A stretch of 64,000 bases of DNA from VRUE01 sp963747765 (GTDB lineage: Bacteria > Actinomycetota > Thermoleophilia > Solirubrobacterales > 70-9): NCBI GenBank assembly GCA_963747765.1, contig CAVVGH010000008.1, positions 248,001 to 312,000 on the forward strand, written 5' to 3'. Made by a program: the position numbers and the translations under genes. Below are positions 34,281 through 41,188 of this stretch, piece after piece. Below the pieces are notes generated by a model. The model made no database searches. It worked only from the letters and a program-made list of their open reading frames with translations, and was not told where the DNA came from. Numbering within the stretch: the stretch's first letter is position 1; each line of letters opens with the position of its first letter.

Positions 34281-34634
34281 GTGCGCACCCTGCGCAATGT
34301 CGCAATCGTCATGTTGCTGGCCTTCGCCGTGGCCTTCGTCCCGGGTGGCGGGAATGCGGCAGCAGCGCTGGTGGCGGCGATGACGATGGGCTTCCTGGCG
34401 GCACTCGCCTGGATGCTGTACGTGCTGAGTCGCCAGAACCAGCTCACGCTGGCGACCCTGAGCGACGGTCGCCGGGCGATTCTCTACGGTGCGCTGGGGT
34501 TGATCGCACTGCTGATTGCCGGCAGCGACGAGCTGCTGTCGAGCGGCGGCGGAACCGTCGCCTGGATCCTTCTGCTCGCCGCCTCGATCGCGGCGATCTG
34601 GCGGGTCTGGGTGGAGTCCAACTCCCTCTATTAG
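34281..34634 (+). CDS. Small polytopic membrane protein, unknown function
   Basis: 117 residues from GTG 34281. Four hydrophobic segments are seen, the first possibly a signal (VAIVMLLAFAVAFVPGG), with a polar central stretch (RQNQLTLATLSDGRRA). It lies between the phosphate island and the Tad-like cluster. No family recognised. Confidence 0.65.
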   Translation: MRTLRNVAIVMLLAFAVAFVPGGGNAAAALVAAMTMGFLAALAWMLYVLSRQNQLTLATLSDGRRAILYGALGLIALLIAGSDELLSSGGGTVAWILLLAASIAAIWRVWVESNSLY

Positions 34635-34651
34635 CGGGTTTGGCACGGAGC

Positions 34652-34693
34652 TGTGACTGAATTGTTCGCTTGAGCGCACCATGCGTGCGCCGG
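34652..34693 (+). promoter_or_regulatory. Conserved upstream element, copy 1 (before TadE-like gene)
   Basis: The core GAATTGTTCG-C-TTGAGCGCACCA lies so that its last A (34681) is exactly 32 nt before the GTG start of the TadE-like gene. Copy 2 before the TadG/VanY/SLT gene has the same core, one base different, at the same distance from its start codon. Confidence 0.7.
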
Positions 34694-34712
34694 CGAGTGG
34701 GACGGTCTGGGT

Positions 34713-35069
34713 GTGCCGCCCCAGGCCGTCGACAGCACAGTTCGCAGGGAGGCCGGGACCGCCTCGATCGAGTTGATCGCCGTGGTCCCGTTTCTGCTGT
34801 TGCTCGTCCTGGTGGCGGCGCAATTCGCGCTTGCGGGGCAGGCGCTGTGGTCGGCGGGCGTCGCGGCGCGAGCGGGGGCGAGGGCGGCGCTGGTCGGCGG
34901 CAATGCCGGCCGTGCAGCGCGGCGGGCGCTGCCCCCGTCGATGCGCGCCGGGGCGCAGGTGAGCGATCGCGGCTCCGTATCGGTGCGAGTCCCGGTGCCC
35001 CGCCTGGTGCCCGGACTGCCGCGACTCATGGTTGGCGCCAGGACCGAGCTGGACGGTGGCAATGGATGA
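34713..35069 (+). CDS. TadE-like pseudopilin
   Basis: 118 residues from GTG 34713. Typical TadE start: a short leader, then EAGTASIELIAVVPFLLLLVLVAAQFAL, with the conserved Glu before the hydrophobic helix, then a small extracytoplasmic domain. TadE-type proteins are minor components of Flp/Tad pilus or related secretion systems. It overlaps the next TadE-like gene by 8 nt. No TadA/B/C motor genes are in this window. Confidence 0.85.
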   Translation: MPPQAVDSTVRREAGTASIELIAVVPFLLLLVLVAAQFALAGQALWSAGVAARAGARAALVGGNAGRAARRALPPSMRAGAQVSDRGSVSVRVPVPRLVPGLPRLMVGARTELDGGNG

Positions 35070-35388
35070 GCGCGGGCAGGCGTCGGTCGAGCTGGTCGCC
35101 GCGGTTCCCGCGCTGCTCCTGGCCGGCCTTCTGGCGCTGCAACTGCTGGCCGCCGGCTACGCGCTGACCCTGGCCGACGGCGCGGCCGAGGCCGGCGCGC
35201 TGGCGCTGGCCGCGGGACGCCCCGCGGAGCGCGCGGTGCGTCGTTCGCTGCCCGGCTGGGCGGAGGGCGAGGTCGACGTCTCGGTGCAAGGCGGACGGGT
35301 CACCGTGCGCCTGCGGCCGCCCTCGCCGTTCGGTGCGATCGCCGAGCGCCTGGCGGTCACCTCCACGGCTGCCGCGAGGCCGCGATGA
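35062..35388 (+). CDS. Second TadE-like pseudopilin
   Basis: 108 residues from ATG 35062 (MDERGQASVELVAAVPALLL), the RGQ-xS-VE motif being the TadE/G signature before the single membrane helix. Overlaps the upstream TadE-like gene by 8 nt and the next gene by 4 nt, so the set is one operon. Confidence 0.85.
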   Translation: MDERGQASVELVAAVPALLLAGLLALQLLAAGYALTLADGAAEAGALALAAGRPAERAVRRSLPGWAEGEVDVSVQGGRVTVRLRPPSPFGAIAERLAVTSTAAARPR

Positions 35389-36044
35389 CGGCGATCCTGG
35401 TCACCCGCGTGGGCACCGCGGCGGGCTCCAGGGCCACGGCCGCGGCGCTCGCCTGCGCTCGGTCTGAACCACACTGCGCCGGTCTTCTGATCGAGCTGGG
35501 GGCGCGACGGGCGCCCCGCCCAACCCTGGTCGCGTCGGCCGCTGCCCGCGCCCTCGAGGAAAGGCTGGCGGTTCACCTGCCCGAGGCCGGGGTTGCCGCG
35601 CGTGGCTCGGCCTGTCACCTGGCGCTTCCCGCGGGCAGCGACGGCATCCAGGCCCTCGCGGCCGCGCTGCCGATGGTCGACGATTCGATCGCCGCGGTCC
35701 ACCTGCCGCCCGGGCTCCTCCAGGACGCTCTCGACGAGTCGCCGCGACGGGTGCGGGGAGTTCTGCTCCGCGCGGACCTCGCCGCCGATCGCGCTCTCAC
35801 GGCGCTCGTGGCGCGCGACGCGAGGGAACGCGGCCTGCGCTTGGCGGTCCTCAAGGAGCCGCTTGGCTGGCTCGCGTCCCGCCTGGCTCTGGCAGGCCTG
35901 CCGCCGGCCGGCTCGAACGGTGGCCTTCCCAAGCCGCTCTGCGAGCGGCTGCTTGGAGAGGGCGGTCCGGTCCCCACCCAGCCGCAGGACGCCGGGCCCG
36001 ACGCCGAGGCGGCCGTCCAGCCCCGGATACAGTTCCGGTTGTGA
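35385..36044 (+). CDS. Degenerate MinD/CpaE-like protein
   Basis: 219 residues. The start (TAILVTRVGTAAGSRATAAALACA) has the strand-loop-helix shape of a MinD/ParA P-loop but lacks the Walker lysine and Gly-Lys-Thr; no other ATPase motif is clear. Its position between TadE-like genes and a methyltransferase suggests a CpaE/TadZ-like localisation role without ATP hydrolysis. Compare the similar protein at 62636. The assignment is tentative. Confidence 0.55.
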   Translation: MTAILVTRVGTAAGSRATAAALACARSEPHCAGLLIELGARRAPRPTLVASAAARALEERLAVHLPEAGVAARGSACHLALPAGSDGIQALAAALPMVDDSIAAVHLPPGLLQDALDESPRRVRGVLLRADLAADRALTALVARDARERGLRLAVLKEPLGWLASRLALAGLPPAGSNGGLPKPLCERLLGEGGPVPTQPQDAGPDAEAAVQPRIQFRL

Positions 36045-36859
36045 GCACTTCTGCGACCGCCGCTCCATCGCCGGCTGCGATCGAGGCGACCCTTGCGCTG
36101 CTCCGGCCGGCGAGTCGGGAGCCGCGGCCGCCGGTCGGCGCGGGCTACATCGACCTGCTCGGCGAGCGCAACGCGATCGGGCGCCATCCGGGGCAGCAGA
36201 TGATGCGCAGCCGGGCGCTGCCGGTGATCTACGAGCGGCTCTGGCGCCCGTTTGGGGCCCGCCTCCTGATGGGAGCGATCGGCCCGGGCACCGACGAGGA
36301 GCATCGCATCGCGCTGCAGATGCTCGACGTGTCGCGGGGCGATCGGGTGCTCGATGTGGGATGCGGTCCCGGTAACTTCACCCGGGACTTCGCGCGTGCG
36401 GCGCCCGACGGGCTGGCGGTTGGCGTCGATGCGTCGGAGACGATGCTGGCCGCCGCGGTCAAGAACGTGTCTCAAAATCCCCCACGCACGGCTGGCGGGG
36501 GCGAACGCCTCGCGTATGTGCGGGCGGACGCAGCCGCGCTTCCCTTTGCCGAGGGGAGCTTCGATGCGGCCTGCTGCTTTGCCGCGCTCTACCTGATCGA
36601 CGAGCCGATGAAGGCGATCGAGGAGATCGTCCGGGTCCTCGCGCCGGGCGGCCGGGTTGCGCTCCTGGCGAGCTGCAACCGCGGGCCGCTGCCCGCCGGC
36701 GTCCTGGGCGCCGTGACCCGCCGGCTGGCGGGTGTGCGGGTCTTCGACCGCGATGAGCTGACCGGCGCGCTTGCGACCAACGGCCTGGTTGGAATCGAGC
36801 AGCGCGTCGCCGGTCTTGGGCAGTTCGTGTGGGCGCGGAAGCCGCCCGCCGCCGGATGA
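36041..36859 (+). CDS. SAM-dependent class I methyltransferase
   Basis: 272 residues from GTG 36041, overlapping the previous stop. Motif I is VLDVGCGPGNFTRDFA, followed by VGVDASETML and a motif near LYLIDEPMKAIEEIVRVLAP-type (read in parts) with GGRVALLASC. It is of the UbiE/ArsM-like Rossmann fold. An N-terminal part of about 100 residues precedes motif I. The substrate is unknown. Confidence 0.85.
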   Translation: MSTSATAAPSPAAIEATLALLRPASREPRPPVGAGYIDLLGERNAIGRHPGQQMMRSRALPVIYERLWRPFGARLLMGAIGPGTDEEHRIALQMLDVSRGDRVLDVGCGPGNFTRDFARAAPDGLAVGVDASETMLAAAVKNVSQNPPRTAGGGERLAYVRADAAALPFAEGSFDAACCFAALYLIDEPMKAIEEIVRVLAPGGRVALLASCNRGPLPAGVLGAVTRRLAGVRVFDRDELTGALATNGLVGIEQRVAGLGQFVWARKPPAAG

Positions 36860-36877
36860 GGTAGCGACCCACCGCGC

Positions 36878-36921
36878 CTGTCACAGAATTGTTCGATTGA
36901 GCGCACCACACGTGCGTCCGG
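36878..36921 (+). promoter_or_regulatory. Conserved upstream element, copy 2 (before TadG/VanY/SLT gene)
   Basis: The core GAATTGTTCG-A-TTGAGCGCACCA ends at 36908, exactly 32 nt before the ATG at 36940. The flanking bases (CTGT-AC upstream, CGTGCG downstream) are also shared with copy 1 at 34652. Confidence 0.7.
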
Positions 36922-36939
36922 CTCCGGCACGCTGGTCTC

Positions 36940-38280
36940 ATGCGAGGCGATGGAGAGAGAGGTCAGGCCCTGCTGGCGGCGCTGGGTGGCTCGTTTGCCC
37001 TGCTCGCGATGGCGCTGGCGCTGGTCGCGATCGCCGGAGCGGTGACCGGGAAGGGCCGGGCACAGCGCGCCGCGGATCTGGCGGCGATCTCAGCGGCCCG
37101 CTCGATGCGCGACGACCTGCCGCGTCTCCTGTCGCCGCCGGCGCTGCCCAACGGGCTTCCGAATCCGCGCCATCTGGAGCGGACCGCATACCTGGCACGG
37201 GCGCGCGCCGCGGCGCTTCGCGTGGCCACGGCAAACGGTGTCTCCACCGAGCGCGTGCGGGTCTCCTTTCCGGACCGGCTCTCCTTCATGCCCGTGCGAA
37301 CCAGGGCGGTCGTGACCGGCCAGGTTGACCTGGGCGCCGGAGAGACGGCACGGGGAACGACGACGGCGGTCGAGGCATCGGCGGTCGCCGAAGCCGCCGC
37401 ACCGACGAGTGCCGCCGGTTCGATGCCCGCAATGGCCAGCGGCGGCGGATACCGCGGCCCGCTCGCCTACCGGCAGGGCAAGGGCATGCGCCCGGATGTC
37501 GCGACCGCCTTCGACCGGATGGCGGGGGCAGCCGCACGGGCCGGCATTGCGCTCGTGGTCAGTTCGGGGTTTCGCTCCGACACCGAACAGGCGGCGCTGT
37601 TCGCCGCCCACCCCGACCCGCGTTGGGTCGCCCGGCCCGGACACTCCCTGCACCGCTGCGCGACGGAGCTCGACCTCGGGCCGATTGCCGCCTACGGCTG
37701 GCTGGCGGCAAACGCGCCGCGTTACGGTTTCGCCCAGCGCTACTCCTGGGAGCCATGGCACTACGGATACGCGGTCGGGCCGCCCCCCTGCTCGGAGGCC
37801 GGCAACGCTGGTGGTGGGGGAGACGGCGCCTTCGCCGGCATCGATCTGCCCTCCTTTGTGCCCGCCCGCTTCCGAGCGCCGCTGCTGCGAGCCGCCGCCC
37901 ACTGGAACGTTTCGGCCGCGCTGCTCGCCGCTCAGTTGATGGCCGAGTCCAACTTCAACCCGTTCGCGGTCTCGGCGGCCGGCGCCCAGGGGATCGCCCA
38001 GTTCATCCCCTCGACTGCTGCCTCCTACGGGCTCCGCGACCCCTTCGACCCGGTCGAAGCGATCGACGCCCAGGCCCACCTGATGGCAGACCTGCTGCGC
38101 CAATTTGGCGGGCCGGCCCTCGCCCTCGCCGCCTACAACGCCGGCCCCGCTCCGGTCGAGGCCTGTGCCTGCGTCCCCTCGATTCCCGAGACGACCGCCT
38201 ACGTCAGTCGCATCCTCGCCCTGCTCGGCGGTGCCGGCGCCCTCCAAGTTCCCAGCTTCGAGGTGCGCCTGATCGCATAG
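36940..38280 (+). CDS. Three-domain protein: TadG-like N-terminus, VanY-type carboxypeptidase, lytic transglycosylase
   Basis: 446 residues. Residues 1-55 match the TadG/TadE-type start (RGQALLAALGG, one membrane helix, RAADLAAISAARSM), continuing to about 150. Residues 170-280 are a VanY-like D-alanyl-D-alanine carboxypeptidase: SSGFRSDTEQAALF, then His238 and Asp245 in HSLHRCATELDLG, and EPWH with His274. Residues 310-440 are an SLT lytic transglycosylase with catalytic Glu336 in MAESNFNPFAV and GAQGIAQFIPSTAASYG. One polypeptide could therefore cut both peptide stems and glycan strands, perhaps to open the wall for a pilus-like machine. It shares an upstream element with the TadE-like gene. 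Confidence 0.88.
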   Translation: MRGDGERGQALLAALGGSFALLAMALALVAIAGAVTGKGRAQRAADLAAISAARSMRDDLPRLLSPPALPNGLPNPRHLERTAYLARARAAALRVATANGVSTERVRVSFPDRLSFMPVRTRAVVTGQVDLGAGETARGTTTAVEASAVAEAAAPTSAAGSMPAMASGGGYRGPLAYRQGKGMRPDVATAFDRMAGAAARAGIALVVSSGFRSDTEQAALFAAHPDPRWVARPGHSLHRCATELDLGPIAAYGWLAANAPRYGFAQRYSWEPWHYGYAVGPPPCSEAGNAGGGGDGAFAGIDLPSFVPARFRAPLLRAAAHWNVSAALLAAQLMAESNFNPFAVSAAGAQGIAQFIPSTAASYGLRDPFDPVEAIDAQAHLMADLLRQFGGPALALAAYNAGPAPVEACACVPSIPETTAYVSRILALLGGAGALQVPSFEVRLIA

Positions 38281-38316
38281 CCGGGCCGGGCGAAGCTGCG
38301 GTAGCCTGCCGTGGCG

Positions 38317-38787
38317 ATGGCGACAGTCGAGGTGCAGGGAGTCGAGGGGATGCAGGCGCTGCTCGGCCAGGAGATCGGGCCGAGCGAGTGGCGTACCGTC
38401 ACCCAGGAGGACATCAACACGTTCGCCGAGCTGTCCGGCGACGACCAGTGGATCCACGTCGACGTCGAGCGCGCAAAGAGCGAGAGTCCCTTCGGGACGA
38501 CGATCGCTCACGGCAACCTCACCCTGTCGCTGGTTGACGGCTTCCGCAAGGAGATGATCTCCTCGAGCGGCTTCGCTCTGGGCGTCAACTACGGCTGGAA
38601 CAAGATCCGCTTCCCGGCCCCCGTCCCGGTCGACAGCCGCGTCCGCGCCAAGGCCGAGGTCGTCTCGGTCGACGAGGTCGGCGGCGGCTGGTGGCAGATG
38701 GTGACCCGCTTCACCCTCGAGGTCGAGGGCTCGGAGAAGCCCTGCTTCGTCGGCGACAGCGTCACCCGCGTGATGGCCGCCACCTGA
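38317..38787 (+). CDS. MaoC-family dehydratase (intact copy)
   Basis: 156 residues from ATG 38317 (a GTG at 38311 is also in frame). The hot-dog-fold hydratase motif with catalytic Asp and His is in FAELSGDDQWIHVD, and IAHGNLTLSL follows. It hydrates enoyl-CoA or enoyl-thioester substrates. Its last 189 nt (38599-38787) recur four times in the next 5.5 kb with toxin-antitoxin genes in between. The copies share differences from this gene (for example SKVRAKAELVS against SRVRAKAEVVS), so they are closer to each other than to it. Confidence 0.93.
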   Translation: MATVEVQGVEGMQALLGQEIGPSEWRTVTQEDINTFAELSGDDQWIHVDVERAKSESPFGTTIAHGNLTLSLVDGFRKEMISSSGFALGVNYGWNKIRFPAPVPVDSRVRAKAEVVSVDEVGGGWWQMVTRFTLEVEGSEKPCFVGDSVTRVMAAT

Positions 38788-38818
38788 CGCTCCCTTCGGC
38801 TCGATCGTGCAGCGGGGG

Positions 38819-39337
38819 CTATCTCCCGTAGCCGGCCTCGCGCAGCTCCGCCAGCGTCACCATCAGCGTCCGCGGCGCCGCCGCGAGGCCGCGAAAGCCG
38901 AAGTGCTCATAGAAGCCCGCCGCGTCATCGTCGATCGCGTGTACGAGCGCCGCTCGCACGGCGACATCCCGGGCGGCTCGGCATACCCGCTCCAGCGCAT
39001 CGGCGAGAAGGCGCGCCCCGAGCCCCTCTCCCTGATGCCGCCGGTCGACGGCAAGCCGGGCGAGGATCGCCACCGGGATGGGGAAGTGACGGGAGAGGCC
39101 CTTGCGAACGGACTCGGTCGCCTCGCTGTGCTCGATCTGGCCGGCCAGCAGCACGTAGTAGCCGCGCACTGCGCCCTCGGTGTCTGTGGCGACGAAGGTG
39201 CGGGTCGCGTCGCGTCGCTCGCCTTGGTCTGCGTAGCGAACGAGCCAGCGGTCCAGGGACACCTTTCCGCAGGCAAAGTCCGCTGCTTGGTGGCGAGCCG
39301 GGTCGTAGCGCTCGATGAGCGCGTAGCGCTCGCTCAC
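38819..39337 (-). CDS. GNAT-family toxin (TacT/AtaT-like)
   Basis: 172 residues from GTG 39337. The acetyl-CoA pyrophosphate loop is RRHQGEGLGARLL, with DDDAAGFYEHFGFRGLAA near the C-terminus, as in TacT/AtaT toxins that acetylate aminoacyl-tRNA. The preceding DUF1778 gene overlaps by 4 nt (stop TGA inside the start), the standard antitoxin-toxin order. It lies in the first interval between maoC-tail copies and appears intact. Confidence 0.88.
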   Translation of the reverse strand: MSERYALIERYDPARHQAADFACGKVSLDRWLVRYADQGERRDATRTFVATDTEGAVRGYYVLLAGQIEHSEATESVRKGLSRHFPIPVAILARLAVDRRHQGEGLGARLLADALERVCRAARDVAVRAALVHAIDDDAAGFYEHFGFRGLAAAPRTLMVTLAELREAGYGR

Positions 39338-39603
39338 GCGCGAGCGCGGAGGTCTCTGAGCCGGACGACGGTGTCTTCGTCAGGTCGCTCGAGAGCGTCG
39401 AGGAAGCGCCTGGCCTCCTCCTCGTCGAGCGCGATCGCCCGCCGATCGGCGAGCACCTCCTGCGCCCGCTCCCGGGCGGCGCGGCGGAAGAAGTCACTCA
39501 GGCTCTCACCCAGCGCCGAGGCAGCTGCGGCATCGAGCTGGCGCTCCTCGTCGCTTAGCCGGACTTCGATTCGGCGGATCTTCGGGCTCGCGGTCGGCTC
39601 CAT
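39334..39603 (-). CDS. DUF1778 antitoxin (TacA-like)
   Basis: 89 residues. A ribbon-helix-helix N-terminus (KIRRIEVRLSDEERQLDAAA) is followed by an extended helical tail that would wrap the GNAT toxin. It neutralises the toxin and binds its own promoter. A perfect palindrome 5 nt before the ATG is the obvious operator. Confidence 0.88.
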   Translation of the reverse strand: MEPTASPKIRRIEVRLSDEERQLDAAAASALGESLSDFFRRAARERAQEVLADRRAIALDEEEARRFLDALERPDEDTVVRLRDLRARA

Positions 39604-39607
39604 GATC

Positions 39608-39620
39608 CGTACATTGTACG
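39608..39620. promoter_or_regulatory. Operator palindrome of the GNAT/DUF1778 module
   Basis: CGTACATTGTACG is a perfect inverted repeat with a one-base centre, 5 nt upstream of the antitoxin ATG. On the minus strand it contains TACAAT, a good -10 box, so binding would block the promoter and the transcript would be nearly leaderless. Confidence 0.65.
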
Positions 39621-39643
39621 TGAGAGAGGCCGGATGCGCAATT

Positions 39644-39677
39644 CTGCCTGGCCGACCGCGGCGGGCGCGCCAGGCAG
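39644..39677. repeat. 9-bp hairpin beside maoC-tail copy 2
   Basis: CTGCCTGGC (39644-39652) pairs perfectly with GCCAGGCAG (39669-39677). It lies upstream of the divergent antitoxin promoter and just before the conserved left flank of the second maoC tail. Confidence 0.5.
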
Positions 39678-39707
39678 GTGATCCGCCGCTCCTCTCAGTG
39701 CCCGGTG

Positions 39708-39935
39708 CCCACCGGGATCGGGCCGAACAATTGATGCAACGTCAACAAGATCCGCTTCCCGGCCCCCGTCCCCGTCGACAGCAAAGTGCGCGCCAAGGCC
39801 GAGCTCGTCTCCGTCGACGAGGTCGGCGGCGGCTGGTGGCAGATGGTGACCCGCTTCACCCTCGAGGTCGAGGGCTCGGAGAAGCCCTGCTTCGTCGGCG
39901 ACAGCGTCACCCGCGTGATGGCCCCCACCGGGTAG
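39708..39935 (+). repeat. maoC 3'-tail copy 2 with conserved left flank
   Basis: A non-coding left flank (39708-39743, beginning CCCACCGGGATCGGGCCGAA) joins the maoC tail at AACAAGATCCGC (39744) and runs to a stop at 39933-39935, 192 nt. The copied reading frame is intact but has no start. Copy 4 at 41680-41907 has the same flank and tail. Confidence 0.95.
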
Positions 39936-39941
39936 CAGGGG

Positions 39942-40268
39942 TCAACCTGCCGGGGCGGATCGCTGCTCTACCCAGGCGGCGATTTCGTCTCGACTGGCCT
40001 CTCCAGCCGCGATGCGCTCCATCATCGGTACGTCGGTGTCGGGGTCGGCGTCCAGGATCGGCAGGTCGTTGGCCAAGCGTTCGACGAGGACGGCGGCCTT
40101 CTCGATCAGCGTCGGAAATGCCTCGTGGTCGCCGAACCCGGCGCGAGGTACGGCCAGAGCCGAGTCGGCCAATCCGATGTTCGGCAGTTCGGCCACCCGC
40201 TCGGGCTTGAGGCCGAGGACCTCGGCCGCGATTTGGCAGTAGTCGCCTAACTCGAGGTAGTAGACCAA
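39942..40268 (-). pseudogene. Doc (Fic-fold) toxin remnant, active site deleted
   Basis: 108 residues that follow the Doc family at the start (VYYLELGDYCQIAAEVLG; GLADSALAVPRAGFGDHEAF; PTLIEKAAVLVERLANDLPI) but jump from there to the C-terminal helix (MMERIAAGEASRDEIAAWVE). The catalytic HPFxxGNKR loop that should lie between is missing, so the protein cannot phosphorylate EF-Tu. The frame itself is open. It lies 16 nt downstream of a small basic gene in antitoxin position, and is partly duplicated at 41914. Confidence 0.75.
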
Positions 40269-40284
40269 GACCGGCCGTCCGTGG

Positions 40285-40437
40285 CTACTCGGCCAGGCGG
40301 CGCAGGGTCTTGTCGTGCTTCTTCATCGCCGCGCGAAGCTTCTGGCGCTGCTCCTCTGGGGTTCCAGGCAGGCCGGATTTCAGCTCGCGCTTGGGCGCGA
40401 CCTTCTTGGGGGAAGTTGCTTGCGCGTGGGACTTCAT
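40285..40437 (-). CDS. Small basic protein upstream of the Doc remnant (possible antitoxin)
   Basis: 50 residues from ATG 40437: very basic N-terminus (KSHAQATSPKKVAPKRELK), then a helical tail (PEEQRQKLRAAMKKHDKTLR). Position (immediately upstream of a toxin remnant, same strand) and size suggest an antitoxin, but the sequence is not a clear Phd. It might also be a remnant of a longer gene cut by the insertion of a maoC tail. Confidence 0.5.
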   Translation of the reverse strand: MKSHAQATSPKKVAPKRELKSGLPGTPEEQRQKLRAAMKKHDKTLRRLAE

Positions 40438-40486
40438 CGCTTGGACATTGTTGCAGCCGCGCCGGCCCTCGCGAGGCACAGCTATG

Positions 40487-40690
40487 GGGCCGAACAATTG
40501 ATGCAACGTCAACAAGATCCGCTTCCCGGCCCCCGTCCCCGTCGACAGCAAAGTGCGCGCCAAGGCCGAGGTCGTTTCCGGCGGCGGCTGGTGGCAGGTG
40601 GTCACCCGCTTCACCCTTGAGGTCGAGGGCTCGGAGAAGCCCTGCTTCGTGGGCGACAGCGTCACCCGCGTGATGGCGCCGGCCGGCTGA
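40487..40690 (+). repeat. maoC 3'-tail copy 3 (12-nt internal deletion)
   Basis: A shortened left flank (40487-40510, GGGCCGAACAATTGATGCAA) joins the tail at 40511. The tail ends in TGA at 40688-40690 and is 180 nt because 12 nt are missing before the GGCGGCGGCTGG stretch. The flank matches copies 2 and 4. Confidence 0.95.
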
Positions 40691-40732
40691 CGACGGCAGC
40701 AGAACCGCCGAAGCGCCTGGCATGCTCGGCTG

Positions 40733-41157
40733 GTGGCGCAGACAACAGCTATCTACTACCGCGACAAGCGCGGCGTCGAACCGGTCGATCGGTTTATCGA
40801 GGCATTGTCGGCGAAGCGCGCGGCGAAGATCGACGACTACATTGAGGAGCACCTGAACGGCAAGCCGCCGGGTGCGCCGCCACCGGAGTAACCGATCACC
40901 TCGCAGATCGAGGGCGAGTTGCGGGAGTTGCGGGCCGCTTCGCCAACACGCGCTATCGAATTCTCTACCAGCGCTCCGGCAACCTCGTCGTGCTGCTGCA
41001 TGCTTTCGAGAAGGACACCGGGGTGGTGCCGGCTGCCGAGAAGACGCTGGCGAAGCGGCGTATGGTCGACTTCAAGCGACGGATGGATGCAAAGCCGCGG
41101 GTGCCACCACGGGCGGCGGGTCGAGATGCGCCACCCCGCAGCCGAGGAAGGGGTTGA
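40733..41157 (+). pseudogene. Broken HigB/Gp49-type (RelE superfamily) toxin gene
   Basis: The GTG at 40733 opens a protein like phage Gp49/HigB toxins (IYYRDKRGVEPVDRFIEALS; KIDDYIEEHLNGKPP). An in-frame TAA occurs at 40889-40891. The homology then continues (ITSQIEGELREL) and shifts frame near 40935 into RFANTRYRILYQRSGNLVVL and LHAFEKDTGVVPAAEKTLAK, stopping at 41155-41157. One nonsense and one frameshift change make it inactive. An intact XRE antitoxin gene follows. Confidence 0.8.
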
Positions 41158-41162
41158 CTCGC

Positions 41163-41178
41163 TTATCTATTTAGATAA
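41163..41178. promoter_or_regulatory. Operator palindrome upstream of the XRE antitoxin
   Basis: TTATCTATTTAGATAA is a perfect 16-bp inverted repeat, AT-rich in a GC-rich region, ending 10 nt before the antitoxin ATG. TTGACT (41154-41159) just upstream could be a -35 box. Self-repression by the antitoxin is the likely use. Confidence 0.65.
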
Positions 41179-41188
41179 ACTCGCCACC

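Noticed and set aside
35385..36044. Calling this protein TadZ/CpaE outright
   Set aside because: The position fits but the P-loop and receiver motifs are missing, so only a tentative MinD-like label is given.
34650..36925. CTGTCACAG and CTGTGACTG near the Tad elements as CRP sites
   Set aside because: The half-site spacing does not fit TGTGA-N6-TCACA; only the larger shared element is kept.
39708..40210. Forward open frames through the maoC tails giving Arg/Gln-rich peptides (MQRQQDPLPG)
   Set aside because: These are out-of-frame readings of the copied maoC tail; the correct frame gives the MaoC C-terminus.
38807..40210. 467-residue forward open frame opposite the GNAT/DUF1778 genes
   Set aside because: It is the antisense shadow of two well-supported toxin-antitoxin genes and has Arg-rich, biased composition.
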